From assembly GCA_020744425.1 (NCBI GenBank), contig JAGMUV010000007.1:1364001-1428000 (forward strand): 64,000 bases of DNA, read 5' to 3'. This document shows positions 43,812 to 57,011 of this stretch, piece after piece. The DNA is from Dactylonectria macrodidyma. Lineage: Eukaryota; Ascomycota; Sordariomycetes; Hypocreales; Nectriaceae. The notes under the pieces were generated by a model that did not search any database, was not told where the DNA came from, and saw only the letters and a list, made by a program, of their open reading frames with translations. Position 1 is the first letter of the stretch, and the number at the start of each line of letters is the position of its first letter. Made by a program: the position numbers and the translations under genes.

Positions 43812-46750
43812 AGCGTCGTAACTAGTGATGGAAGTCGAAGGGCCAGTGATTGCGTTGATGGGGAGAGTGGGAGAAGGAGTCTTGGGCCCGTTGGAGGAGG
43901 CGGCTGAAGTGAAAGACGACTGTGAGCCCGAGTGGGAACCGTTGTAGGACCCGATGGAGCTGACCCGAGGTGACGAAGTGCCTGAGTAGGCCTGGCCCGG
44001 CGGTGGAAGCGGCAGAGATGGCAATCTCTCGCTGCTCATATACGACAAACGCTGGGAGGCGTGTGGGTTAAAGCACGGTACGTCGGACGGACCCCGGGTC
44101 TGCACTTGTGAGATCGACGGCAAATCCAGCTTTCCGGTTTTAATCTTGTTGTTAGAGGAGGACGGAGCTTTGCCGACCTCGAGGACTAGCTGCGCTACCA
44201 AAGAGCTGGCGGCGCGAGCAGATCGATTCGTGCCCGCGGAGGACTCGACGAAGACTGCTGCGGCAATTGGGCAGACGAGAGGCGCTCGGAGAGGGCGGTT
44301 GGCAAAGAGACCGGACGGTGAAACCTTGGGGCACTGCTTATCGTCGAATAGGGTACGTGACGGCGTGGAGGTTTGGCAGACGGCGGCAAGACGGACTCGT
44401 TCAGAGGCGTGCTAATCGTAACAGGCATAAAAATTCAATTCGTCTCAAATCGTAACATCCAACAGAATCTTGGTAGGAAGGGACAATGCCAAAGCGAATG
44501 CCGGCGCGGGAGGCGAACACACGAGACTGGTTACTGGCAAAGGCGGTGGGCGAGAACGGGAGCGAACCAAGAGCGATAGGCGTGGATGCGAGCGAAGAAG
44601 GCGCAACGTCGACGCCGGTGAGAGAGGCGGGAGAGAAGATGATGATGAAGAGAAGGAGGGGTTGAGTCGGTTAGGATGGAAGCTCGCAAGGAATAGTCCG
44701 CATGCAAGCAACTGTCGCTGTTTGGAGGCTTTGCTCTTGACTTCTCTGGCGTCGGGGGGTTCACCCGCTACTGCAATGCAGACAGATTAGCTGCGTTGGA
44801 GATCGGGGGGGGCAGAAAAAGCGAGGGTGGGCTAGGGATGGATGGTTGAATGTTGCGCAGAGAAAGGAAGAGAAGGAGGGGGCAGGAATCATGCGAAGGA
44901 GAGTGCAGATGAAGAAGCTCAGGCACGACACTACTTACACTTTCCTCGGGAGCCTCAAGGTCGGGAAGAGCAAAAATGAGGAGGTCGGTGGAGTCGTGAA
45001 GACGGAAGACGGAAGAAATTCAAAGGAACCGCCTCTCTGGGGAAGGTTTTGTTTTTGGCGGTGGTGGTCGGTGGCCGGGTGGGTGGTGGTGGTGAGAGGA
45101 GGCAGGTAAGTACGGGTACGGTACGGAGTGGTCAACGGGTCCCGCAGTTGCAGGGAACGACTGGTAGGGTGAAGCTAGACAGGGTCGGGAGTGGGAGTGG
45201 AGGATGGGTGAGGTAGGGAGTAGGAGTAGGATGAGGAGGAGGGAGTAGGAGGAGTAGGGGGCGTCGGCCGGTCAAGGTCCAAGGCCCACTGTCTACTGTC
45301 CACAGTCCACGGTCTACGGGTGGCAGCAACTGAGTGGATGGAAGAGACCAGGGGAAGGGGAAAGAGAGCAAGGGCAGAGAAGGGGACTTGTCGCGGTACA
45401 TCCAAGTTCAGCACGTCTTTTGGATCATGGTTTTCTAAGTAGGTTGGCGGAGGTTGGCTCTATGGCCTTGTCTCTAGCTCTACGTAGGTAGTAGTAGTTG
45501 TCCTTTACAAAGTGGCTCTACTACTCATCCCTCAAGGTTTCGAGCAAGCGAAGGCAAAGACAGACAGAGAGTCTGAGTCCAGATGAGGCTTGACCAGGTA
45601 CGCGGCTGAGGGTTTTTCCATTCGGGTCGGCTTGACGTTTTTTCTTCGGCCGATGGATGGACAAAGAACAAGAACAGGAACAGAATGCAACAAATCCAAT
45701 GCCCACGCCCACGCCCATGCTCACACCCCAATTCTCATCCCAATTAACTCCATGCCTGTCCGCCTCCATTCGCCTCGTCGGATGTTAAAGTCTCTTCTTC
45801 TTTGTCTTTCATTCTTGTTGTCTCTAGTCTCGCCCTTTCTCCGGCCAGGGCCAGCCGGGCTGGGTTGACGTGGGTTGTTGGACGTTTTGTTGAGCCCGGC
45901 AAGTCTTGCTGCGCTGTACATAGCACTACGTACCTACATAGTTCAGCGCTGGCTTCTTGCCGCTGGCTCTTGTCTCTGTTCTAGCGCTTCGCGGGATGGA
46001 GTCAAGCAAACGTCCGGGACTGACCAAAGACTGACCAGGACCCTTTAGCCTCACTGTGCTTCTGCCGTCCCCGTCCCCCGGCGCCAGCTCCACAGTTGGG
46101 CGCGCACAGCTCGCTCTCTTGTCAGCGCAGAAGCCAGGGCCGCCAGGCGCTCACTCCCTCAGTGGCAGAGGGAGGGTCTGGAGGAACTGGGAGAGCCAAA
46201 GAGCGTCCGGAGATGCGATGGTGGGTGGTGCGAGGGGCGTGTCGACAGGGGGTTATCTTTGGGGTGAGTGGAACAGTGTCGTACCAGCTGGGGGGGGGCA
46301 GAAGAGGTGCAGAGGTGATCATGGGGGGTGATGGGGGTGATGGGTTGATGGCCCTTGGCGGACACTGGCGCTCGCTGCTGGCCGGGCGGCGTTGGCGGCG
46401 TGGCCTTTTTGGGGGGCGGCCTGTAATGGTAGGGGCCTCGGGGCCCCCCCCCTTGAGAACCTGGGATCTGCTTGCGCGAAGACACCCACGAGGACACCTG
46501 TAAAGGCGCTGCAAGAAGCCACAGGGCCACAGAGTCCACTGGATCGTTCACTGGGCCACAGGGCGTAGGGGAGGGTTGGTTGGGAGGGGGGTCACCTAGC
46601 CGGGGTGAGCGGGAGCGATGGATGCTGCCCTGCTGCCCCCCGGCAGCTCCGCTCACTCGCACCAGCACTACAGCGCTATAGCACACCCAGTGCATGCCAC
46701 GCGCTAGTACTTTGCTGCTTTGCCTAGGCAGTGGACTGGGGCTCGAAGCT

Positions 46751-46780
46751 GGGGCTGGGGTTTGGGGTTTGGTTTGGGGG
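46751..46780 (+). other. candidate G-quadruplex
   Basis: Four runs of at least four G, separated by CT, TTT and TTTGGTTT, fit the G4 pattern on the plus strand. Folding is inferred, not shown. Confidence 0.5.
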
Positions 46781-46850
46781 TTGGTGACCTTTTTGCTTTT
46801 TCTCCTGGTTGGCCCATAGCAGGCCCTGCTTCTCGGCGTCTCGCGGGAGG

Positions 46851-47040
46851 TTGCGTTGCGTTGCGTTGCGTTGTGTGTCGTGCTGGGCTGGGTTGGAAAG
46901 GATTGGATGCTGTGTGTCGTGTCGTGTCGTGTCGTATGTGTGTGTGTGTGTGTTGTTTTGCTGTTATGTTGTGTGGTGTTGTAGGGTGTATGGTGAATGG
47001 TGTATGGTGTTGTGTCGTGCCGTGTCGTGTGTTGTGCTTT
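46851..47040 (+). repeat. GT-rich simple-repeat tract, strongly strand-asymmetric
   Basis: Four copies of TTGCG (46851-46870), then GTGTC and GT runs (about 46911-46954) and degenerate GGTGTAT/GTGTC words. The plus strand is mostly G and T over nearly 200 bp. It produces the spurious Thr/His-rich frame on the opposite strand. Confidence 0.8.
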
Positions 47041-50000
47041 CACGCCTTCTTTTCCCCTCACTCCGAGGCAGGCAACCCTTTGAGGTTCCCCTCCCTAGGT
47101 AGGTATTGCGGCACAGTGCTGGGCTAGACTCTAAGATGGCAACTTGGTTGTACCCAGTACCAGTTTCAACACTTTCAGTCATATGGCGACAGATTGAAGA
47201 CTACAATGCGTAGCTAGACTGACAATCTCTACAGTTTGTAGTACCACAGTCCTGACTTCTTCACTACCAAGTACCATGATGAATGTACCATGACACTCCA
47301 CGAGCCCAGACGGAGACAAGGTTTTGCGCTGTTGGCTTTCCCTGGTTTCCTGGGGTGTTCTGCTTGCTCCGGCGTTTCCAACCTTAGGACGGCCAATTCC
47401 TAGGGTCAACGGCGCGCCATACCGGAACCATTCACCACTCATCGAGTTGCAGCGGGTACTCACCGCACACACAAACACACCAAACACACTTCCAACCTCA
47501 AAATAGTTCCCCCCTAGGCAAAGACTATATCGTCACCAATTACATGCTATGCACAGTATGACTTCTGAGACTTTCACACAATGGTCTGGGACCTGGGACC
47601 TGGGACCTGGCCTGGAACTTGGCGGCAGCAAACGGCCTTTTTGGGTTTGTCGCCCAGGTTTGTCTTCGCGGCCAGGGGTTATTGCCTGGCCGCCGGTTCT
47701 ATTCGCCAGCAACTCGGTACCAACTTGGGAAGAAGAAGTGAGAGAGGGCCGCTTCATGACGCTTCGGCCCCCGGACCAAAGAAACGAGAGGTCGATTGTG
47801 CCCCTGCCTCCAGAATGGCTGTTGTGTGCAGACTGCCTCCCGTCTAACTTGCACTGACTTGGCTTCCCCTTGTCATCTCGAGCGTCACCGCCAGCCTCCT
47901 CGTCAAGAAGGTGGATGACTGAGCGAATATCCAACACCCCCGGTCGTTGGATCTCGGGCGCAATCGTGCGAGCCGGCGCCCGCTGGTGCGGAGTGAATGC
48001 CCTTGGCTTTTTGGCCTGTGGTCCGTGGGCCGCAGGTCCCCATCATCATGACCCATCATGGGACTCCCTCTCGCCTGTCTCTTCCCTTCCCGAAGACACC
48101 GGATTTCTTCGACTAGGATAATGGCGCCCCAAGGCGCCGCTGATGCCTCTGGTGCGGGCCACTGGGTTCTTTTTCTTGCTGTTTCGTGTCTTGGGGCTGT
48201 TTGGCGCTGTGTGCGATTGCGGCCCTCGGTCTTTACCACCCAACCCTCTTCTTCTTCCTCCCTCTCTTCCCTCTCTCGGAGCCCTCAATTGCCCCCATCT
48301 ATGTGGCTGACCTGGCTCACGAACAAACCTCGCACAATAGACCAAGTGGGCACAGTGCCAACGCGCCAGCACGCCAGAAACTAGTGAATGGAAGGGCTGC
48401 TATTTCCGATGCCCATGGCCCTTGGGTACCGGCGGTGGGCTGTGGCGGTTTCGATGGGCCACTCGCGGCGAGCCATGTCTCACTTCTTCCCGCCAGCGAT
48501 TTGTCTGCGCCCATTGTCACTGTGTCCCTCAGAGACTCGACCCATCATGCAGCTCCAGCGGCAAGGGGACGATCATCGTTGTCCAGGGCTGCCCTGCAAC
48601 CCGATTTCGTCGTCTTTTTCTGGCCCTCTTCCCACCCTCCTCCGCTTGCTTGTTTCTGATACCCAGCGCGTTGTTTGGATGGATCATGTCTGGCTTTGGC
48701 AGAGACGCACAGTTAACATTCAGCCTGTCGGGTTGTCAGTGCCTGGCCCCCGTCAAGCCACCCCGACTTCGGTTCCAAGACATGACATGACAAGCATACT
48801 GGCTGCGTCTCTTTGACCAAGTATCTGGGCGAGCTCATGTTTGCTTCCCCTGTCCTCGCCCAATCTATCGTCACCCTGAATTTGGATGCCGTCATGGCAC
48901 GCCCCTCCCAATTCGCGATTCTGTACCTGATGTATGGTGGTTAAGGTGCTTTGTACCCTCCGAGCCTGTTCGTGTTTGACAAGGGGCAATGACATTCGCG
49001 GCCCTGCTTTGTCTATTCCTGCCCTGTCCTCGGTCGATTAGCAAACCTCCTGCTTCCAATTAGCATGGGACATGGCACAAAAAAAATATGGCCAACCTCT
49101 GATAAGGTGTTCGTGATCAACCCACAGAGACGCCCCAGCGCATCCGTCTTGAAGATTGAAGCATCTCCAAGTCCTTAATACTCTTATTTCAAAGGTCTCG
49201 TGCAGGAGAGGAACGTACCAATGTATATCGGTATTCCATGGTTCATGCTGACCGTGGAATGGGCCGAATGGCCTTAGTCTTTTGCTCCTACATCCTGCAA
49301 GCACGGAGTATACATACGGACTTTTCAGAGTGGCGCATAATTAATCGCCGATTCAGAAAGTTCCGCCAGGTTGGGTGCGGCCGTCTTTACTAATTCAACG
49401 TAGACAAACCCCGCAGCATTGCAATTATTGATCATGTTCGAGTTTCAACGCCAGATGCACCCAGGTAAGCTTTGGCCACTCCCCAGGACGGCCAAACTTC
49501 AGGTACGGATAACTCAGATAAATATAATTATAAACTTTGGCAGATCTCATGCTGCCCATCTAGCATGGCATGGCCGCCTTCCCTGCGCGCCGTTTGTCGG
49601 GTATGCAAGGTGCATAAGGTGCCACCAGGCTAGGGGAGGGCCGGCGTCCTGTGCATGTGCAATGCATAGGTGGGTAGACAAGTAGACGAGTAATGTGCAT
49701 GAAGTGCATGTGGGATGCGCGACAGCACCGGAAGATACTACGTAGATGGCTTCTAATGGCAAGTAACTACGCATGGCAATATTTACTGAACTTCAAGCCA
49801 CCACCTTATCAGCAGCCTTTCAAGGTTCAGGGGACGCGGCATTTGTTTCGTTTTTTTGAAGAATAAATTTAATGCTTCAAAAAATGGCGCTCCTGAGAAC
49901 AACAAACGCCAACTTTCACAAATCAAACTGTATTAGGCTGTAATGAGGTCAACACTCCCCACCTCCTACTAACCTTGTACATAGGTACCTCGAACTCAGT

Positions 50001-53000
50001 CCAGCACAGCAGCAACCTACCTCCTACTCTGGGGGCAGAGCGTCTTTCCACTTCTCGATCCGAAAGCCGGAGATCTCACATTTTACAATGGTGCGCGTAA
50101 CATTGGGCTCGCAATTCAAACTTCAATTGCTGTGGTCATTCCCTAACTCATACAGCATGTCGCCGGTGGAAGACGCCCAGAGCAGTGTGTGTGCATAGTA
50201 ATATGTCGACCACGCACATGGGCAGAAGGAGTGAGAGGAGGAGTTGGTGGCTAAAAACATCCCAGCCGCCTGTCGACTAGCATCCAGGGATCCCCAGCGC
50301 CCTGCTACTGCCTGATCAAGCTCACGGGTGCTGCGAGATTAAGACGCCAACCTATCTCGTCAATCTCGGCCGACCGTGATATTTGGTTGACCACAACCCC
50401 CAGGGTTTTTATGACGGAGGGTGTGCTGGCACCATTGCGTGTTGAGCACGACCTGCCTAACATCGTCAAAGGCGGGAACTAAAGCGAAGCTACTTCGTAT
50501 GGTCTCTAGCCAGCGGCGGGAGCTCGGCGAAGCCCCAGGCTCGGGTCGAGGAAGTGCTATTCCGTGCGGTGTAGTCTGGAGTCTGACAGAACAATGTACC
50601 GACGTGGATGAGGAGAAAGTGACATCGCGCCAGGTAACGTGGATCGTGTGTGAGATGGGGGGCATTGCCGAGACCGGGACCATGCTCACACAGGCGGCAT
50701 TGGCAGAAATCAGATCTGGCCATCGTGCATCTCTTCAATGACCAAGCAACGAAGACAGGCAGGCAGGCACAAGTCTGTTGCATATCAGTCAGGCATGGGG
50801 ACGCAACCGGGCGAAAATCCGGATCCGCCGCCGTCAATCGTTGACGCCGGGGTTCCGGAGCCCGCATCGTAGCCCCGTGCGACTCCAGTGTTAAAGACAG
50901 GTGGTATTTGAGCTGTACATAGTCCGTACAAACTTACGAATACCTTTCATTGCCTTACCTCGGTAGGTACCTTTTCACCTCACCGACAAGGTACCATGTA
51001 GACAAGCTTGCAGAAGCTCCGCCTTGGGCCCATGTACGTAGGTACGGCCGAATGCAAGATTCCGTGGGGACTAACAGCACCCTTCATCGGCCGGCCGAGT
51101 GCCATCCCTGGGAGCACCCGGAAGAAGGAAAACCTGTAGAAAACAACAAGTCACAAGTTCATCGGAAAACAGAGTAGGAGTGACCAGACGATCGAGCAAG
51201 CAAGAGGCGGGGGGCTACTCAGCCGCGAACATCCCGCAGCGAGTCATCGCATCCTTGTCGCGAACTCGGAGTATGACGGGCGTTGGGTCTTGGATAGCAG
51301 GAAAATAAAAAAATAGAAAAAAAAAGCAACCAACTCTTACGATGACTCCACTGCCACGACCAGAGGCTCCCTTGGCTACCCACCAATGAAGGGGGTTAGT
51401 CGAGGAGGGCGGAGGGCGTACATGCGAAGTCGGTGCTTTGTTTGGTCGACGCAGGTACCCAAGGCTGGCTCTAAGGTAGGTAGGTACCTATGAGTAAATG
51501 AGCAATTGGATTGATATGCCCCATCAGCGGGTGCCGAATAGAATGTTCGACGCTTGGGCGCCTACCCAGGATGCTACGCGTTGTGCGTCGTCTGGAAGCT
51601 TCGCATGCTCTTTCCCGCTTGCTTTTTTTCTATGCACTCTTACCTCCCCACACAAACGCGAAAAGCGGCCTCATCTTCCTGGTCTTTCTGGTCTTTTTGG
51701 CCTTCCACTCTTCCTGGTCCAAGTGGAAACTTGATCCTCGTCAGCTGAATCTCGCAAGTCTGTCCAGGAATGGCCAGTCCGTTGCGTTGACGCCGGCGGG
51801 GTGAGGCAGGGAACTCGCGCACTGTACGTAGCGGGCAAGCTCCGGCCCAAGTACCTGTACATCGAACCGAAAACCTGGGCTCTTTTCCAGGTTCCATAAT
51901 TCCATTGTCGCCTCACACGCGCCCTCTCCGTCTTTCACGCTTCGCGCTCAACTCACTAGCCACCACCCACAGCCTCGAGACCCTCGCTCCCTCCTCCAAG
52001 GACCGCCATGCTGGATGCTGGCCATCCGCGGTTGGCGTTGAGCGGGCTAGACAAGGATGGGCGTCTTGACCTCCTCAGAGCCAAAGGGATCGAAGCGCCA
52101 GGCCAGGCTGGTGTGGCTGACCCTTCCCGCGGCACAGTACACGGCACCGGACACTGGCATAATCACAAAACAGAGTCTGACAATCAGCCCAGGCCTGCGT
52201 CGACAGAATCGCTATCGATATCTGGCGCCCCCTTCAGCCAACTAGAGCCATCTTCGTGTCTTTCGTGTCGGGAGGGCTTGACAGCTGGCTGTCCCCGACT
52301 GGCTGCCACCAGTCGCCAGCACGTTTCAACGGGGGACACATGGCCAGCCACATTGTCGACCCGCGCCCTCGACGAGTCTCCTTCTATCCTCGATCTAGGC
52401 TTCTTGTCTCACCTGAATGTCCATCATGACACAGTTGTCTTGGGTCAAGACAAGGGCCCAGCCTAGTACCATACCTACGCTGTGGTAAATTCGTCTTCAA
52501 CTTCAGGCCTGCCCCGCTTCGTCGATTGGGGTTACCTGTCCGTCTCATCCCATCAAGGCCCGCCGGATGTGCCCGTCGAGCAAGCTCTCTCGGACATGGT
52601 CATCACACAACGCGGAACCAGGTCGAAGGGGAAGCCTTTGCTTTTTTTCTTTTTTTTTCAACCACCATCGTACCATTGAGTCCAGCCAGGCCGCCACTAG
52701 CCCGTGATCGTGGCACCCAACCTCGTCATATTCCAGTGGTAAAAGGACTTGATCTGTGGGGCTTAGCAACCACCCGAGATGCCGTTGCCGCGTCTTTTTT
52801 TTTTGGCACGGCTCCATCTTCAACGAGGGTTCCATATGCCCGTAGATCATGCGGCCTTTCAAGAAACATCAAAGGCCTCCTTCATCCACACGGAAGAGGA
52901 CAAGCAGATAAGAGCTGCAGCAACTAAACCAACCGCTGGTTTTCACATTTCGGGGCTTTAACCCTGGCAAGTTTGCTTGGCTGTGTGTTTCTGCCCTTGG

Positions 53001-56000
53001 GCTCCGCTTGCACCATGGAATCCGAGCCATTAGCCCATTGGCTCAACAGCAAGCACCGGTCAAGCGGCTCGGTTCTCGCATTGCTCAGTTGACTATCAAA
53101 GACGTCAATTCATCTCACTCACCAACGCCACCTCATTTGGCAACAGCTCAGCTCGCCAACTACAGTGCTTTCGATGGCAGAGTGCAATGATCCAACACAA
53201 TTAGGTGGCGGCACTTTGATAATACTCCCTATTTGAAAGCCGAATAGTCCGGGGCTGATTCAAAAGCCAATGCAACACAGACAGCCAAGCCATGCGGGGA
53301 CTTAACCATTGCTGGCGAGATTCATGTCAGCTTCGGAACTGTAATACGTAATAACAGAGAACCTCCATATCGTCCTTGTGAGTTATGCAACCCTGCCGCC
53401 TCGGGTGAAGTTTCTATTTCTCGCAGCAACTAAACTTGTGCTCAGGGACAAACCGGATACGAAACGCTTCGTTCGCTCACGTCGCCGGAATCCGGGCGCA
53501 AGTTGTTCAGAACTTCAGTTTGCCATTCTCATGATGGCGTGACGAATGCATTCTCCCCGTCATCATCCGTTGCTCCCATGTCCATGTCCATGTCCTCTGC
53601 AAGCCTCCGGGAGGGCTGAGCTTCCATTGCTCGTCAGCACTCTTCTTCCCTTGAGTCCCTGCAGCTGTCTGGCCTTAGCCGGCAAGGGTGGCGAGGGGAT
53701 CATGTTGGCTTGAGCACTTGCATGACCTGCACAGCGGCTATGTAGTGCATGTCTAGAACATGGCCAATGAGAAGTGCATATAGATCGGGAAGAATGGGCA
53801 GGGGTCCCTGCTGGGGCGTTTCAGCGACCCCAGCCGTCCATCGCCAGCCCTTTGTTTTCTGAGCCGGCCAACCATCAAGCTGCCTCTGGGCGATTTCATT
53901 GCCCCGCCCGTGGGGGATCGGGAGGGTCAAGGATTAACACGCCTAGTCACCACTTTTTCCGGACCAGGGCCCTCCACTTTCTCGCACGCCGACGCCAGCT
54001 TACGCTCCTTGGTGGGGGATAATGGTTAGCCTACCCGTTCGTCGTGCTGTCAGATGCGAGATGGGCAAAGAACGGATTGCCCAAGGCGAGGTTGTGAAGC
54101 TGGGGGTTGCAAAAGTCCCACCCAACTCCAGAACCAGCTCCAGCACCGGCTCCAGGGCTGGCGGGTCAGGTTGTTCGGTTTTCGGGTTTGACGACCGGCC
54201 GAAAGCTCTCCCATCGATAACTTCGCTCTTCCCGGCACGCCTCCAATGTAAAATGCGCGCCAGGGATCGGGAATTGTCTATTCTCCCCGCAGCACAGCAT
54301 CCGAGGCAATTCCCTAGCCCAGAACTAAGAAGACAACGTGCCGGTGCTTCCTTGCTCTAAGCGACAAGGTGGCCAGGACTATCATCCAACTCAGCAAGAA
54401 CGAAGGACAGCTTGTGAGAAGCCGCGTACTTCCGGATTGGTGTTTATCAGCCCGTCGCTTGAGGCCCGGGCTGGCTTGTTGGTATCGATGCTAGGCTGGC
54501 CGCTGACTTTCTACCAACCCAATGAACGCCCACCACGTCGTGCGCACACCACCACCATTTCTACCCCGGTCACCACTACCATGGACGCCAGCGCAACCAC
54601 CCCAACAAACAAACCCGAAGCCGCCAGATCCTCGCTTCACCATTGGTTCCTGGATCATAAGATCGATGAGCCTCTGAACGCACCGGGGGGTGGTCTTCGT
54701 CAACCTCTGTGCGTTACTAACTCATGATTCCGAGGCCGGACTCGTAAGTCCAATGGCCTCGGCAGTCGACGAGGTTGGATCACAAGCTCTTGAGAAGGAC
54801 CCATCAGCTTTCCAAGCCAGAAGCCCTCATCAAATGGTCCATCAGGCTCACCTCGCTTGGAGCAATGGGGGCCGTTGAAGACAAAACTTAAAGGCCTATG
54901 CCAACACACACAGGCAAGCAAAGAAGCTCACTTGTTTGACACCCATCCGCTGGCTCGCGCTGCATATGTGGTGCATGTGTGTGCATGTGTGGACAACGGT
55001 CCGCTTCACAGAGGCATGCCGCTGAAAAAGGCCGTTTCCCAACGGGGCATGGCGTCGTGCTGGCGCTGGGCTATGAGCTTCCGCCCCTTGACTCTCCCAC
55101 TGCCCACAGGGGTGTGGCGTCAAGCAGAGTCGAGGTCGCGGCAGGCCTCGCCGCAGATCCACATTGTGTCGGCGACAGCGCGACAGCTCCGGGACATTTC
55201 GCCCAGTGCCCTACGAGTGACGTCCCTCACGCCCCGGTCTTCCCCCCAAGGACGCCTCTATCCACAGACTGCCGCTGCGCTTCCTGAACCTACCCCCCCA
55301 AGATGCGATCTGGCAGCGCTTAGTGCGCTCCTGTGCTCGCTCTGCCTTCCATCTGGGCCTGGTGCGCTTGTCCGAGATCTCACCTGTGCTTGCATGCGCA
55401 TCGCGTCCTTCCAACCTCACTTCAGTTCCTGGGCGCCTGCAAGTCCATGTTCAGCAGCCTTAGAGCCAATGATCATGAGACTAGCCTAAGGGAACACCAG
55501 AAGAGTATTCATTTGACATTGATTTCTTTTTCCATCTCATTTTTGTTTGAATTTTTCTTTGCGCCCCAAACAATGCTCGTTGGGGTCTAGTGTTGCCCTC
55601 ACCGCTATTCCCTCGCCTGGACAAAACTTACGGGTGTGAGGGGTACCATGTTTTAGAACAACGCCCTCCCTCCCTTGCATGTCCATGCACGGGGGTCGTG
55701 ATAACGGCACCACTTCCTTGCCAACTCACCTGCGGCCCCGCCGGGCGACGACGAAACAGATCGCAAAGAAGCTAGCAGAAAGCCATGGGGTTGTCGCTCC
55801 CTGTCAGCATCCTGTTGCCGTCAACCGCATCATGTACTCCGCACTGGGCTGGTACGAGACCACGAGGGAAGCAGAGCCAAGAGCTTCTTTGAATTGTGTA
55901 ACCCGGCCCGCTCCCGTCGATATATTGGAGGATCCATCATCATCATCATCACAAATTTAGTAGGGGTGAGACGAGGTAGACGTGTGGCAACCTAATCCAC

Positions 56001-56988
56001 CTCACGACATCGACCGTTCGAGACCGTATCAAGACGTTGTCTTGATAACCGGGACCAGGAGGTTCAGCTGGTGAAAGAAACATTGAGATAAAATGGCGAA
56101 GATCTTTACCGTCGTTCTACGTACATTAGCCTTCCCGCATAGCAGTGTGCAGGTCGGGGAGGGAGTGATGGCATGGTCAGTGATCCACCCACCACAGATA
56201 CTAACCAATGTACAGAGTGCCTTCTTCCAGTACATTACATCGTACAGCACTGGACTGAACGTACACATGCAGGACACCCGCAGTCATGTACGAATATGTA
56301 CAATCATGGGAATGGCTTGGGGCAACCGGGGATGGGGATGGGATATCCACCTTGGGGGATCTGTGTCTTGGGGGGACCGGAGGCACTCCCGGTGAGGGGT
56401 GGAAATCTGCTGATACTTTCGTGGCATCCCGGTAACCAGCAGGGAACGTTTGGGATAGGACAAGCAACTTTATGAAGAGCAAGCAACGTGAAGGGAAAGC
56501 TCAGTCACAAATGGAGCAGATCGGGGCCATGGAGGGTTGTTGGATGTGGCAAGTGGCCGCATCCCCGTCTCTAGACTCGCTTGCTTTCGACCGTCCCAAC
56601 GTGGTGCCGACATAGCACATTAAGCTGCCCCTTGGACCTTGCCACACGAGCATGCTCGGCCATGCAGCCCAACGATGCAAAGTCCACCCGGCAGCAGCAT
56701 CCCGCTGCTCAACGTCTCCCATAACTGGAGAATCGGGGTACGATAGGCCAACAGAGTTCAGCAAACTGTCGATGGGGTGGGAGCTGCAGGTATGATCCGC
56801 ATATGTGCGGGCCAATGTGGTGCTTGGAGGGGTGGCCAGCCTGCCAGCGTCCTTGTCAAACGTTGGTTTTGGCGAACTCCTCGTGCTGGGTGGTATTGCT
56901 AGCTCCCGCAACCCAAGATGGGGGCAGTGAGTAAAATCAGTCATCCAGCTCGGCCGCAGGATGGGTGTCTAAGAAAAAGGCCGGGCTC

Positions 56989-57011
56989 GGGGGGGGGGGG
57001 GGGGGGGGGGG
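56989..57011 (+). repeat. homopolymer of 23 G
   Basis: An uninterrupted G tract read directly in the sequence. The exact length may be unreliable because sequencing often miscounts such runs. Confidence 0.85.

Noticed and set aside
46159..47061. 300-codon minus-strand open frame
   Set aside because: It is the translation of GT/GTGTC simple repeats (Thr/His runs) followed by Pro/Ser-rich text, with no motif, and other frames are open over the same interval.
54857..55489. 210-codon plus-strand open frame
   Set aside because: No domain, no homologous-looking motif, and Cys/Trp/Met use unlike the real genes here; several overlapping frames are open on both strands.
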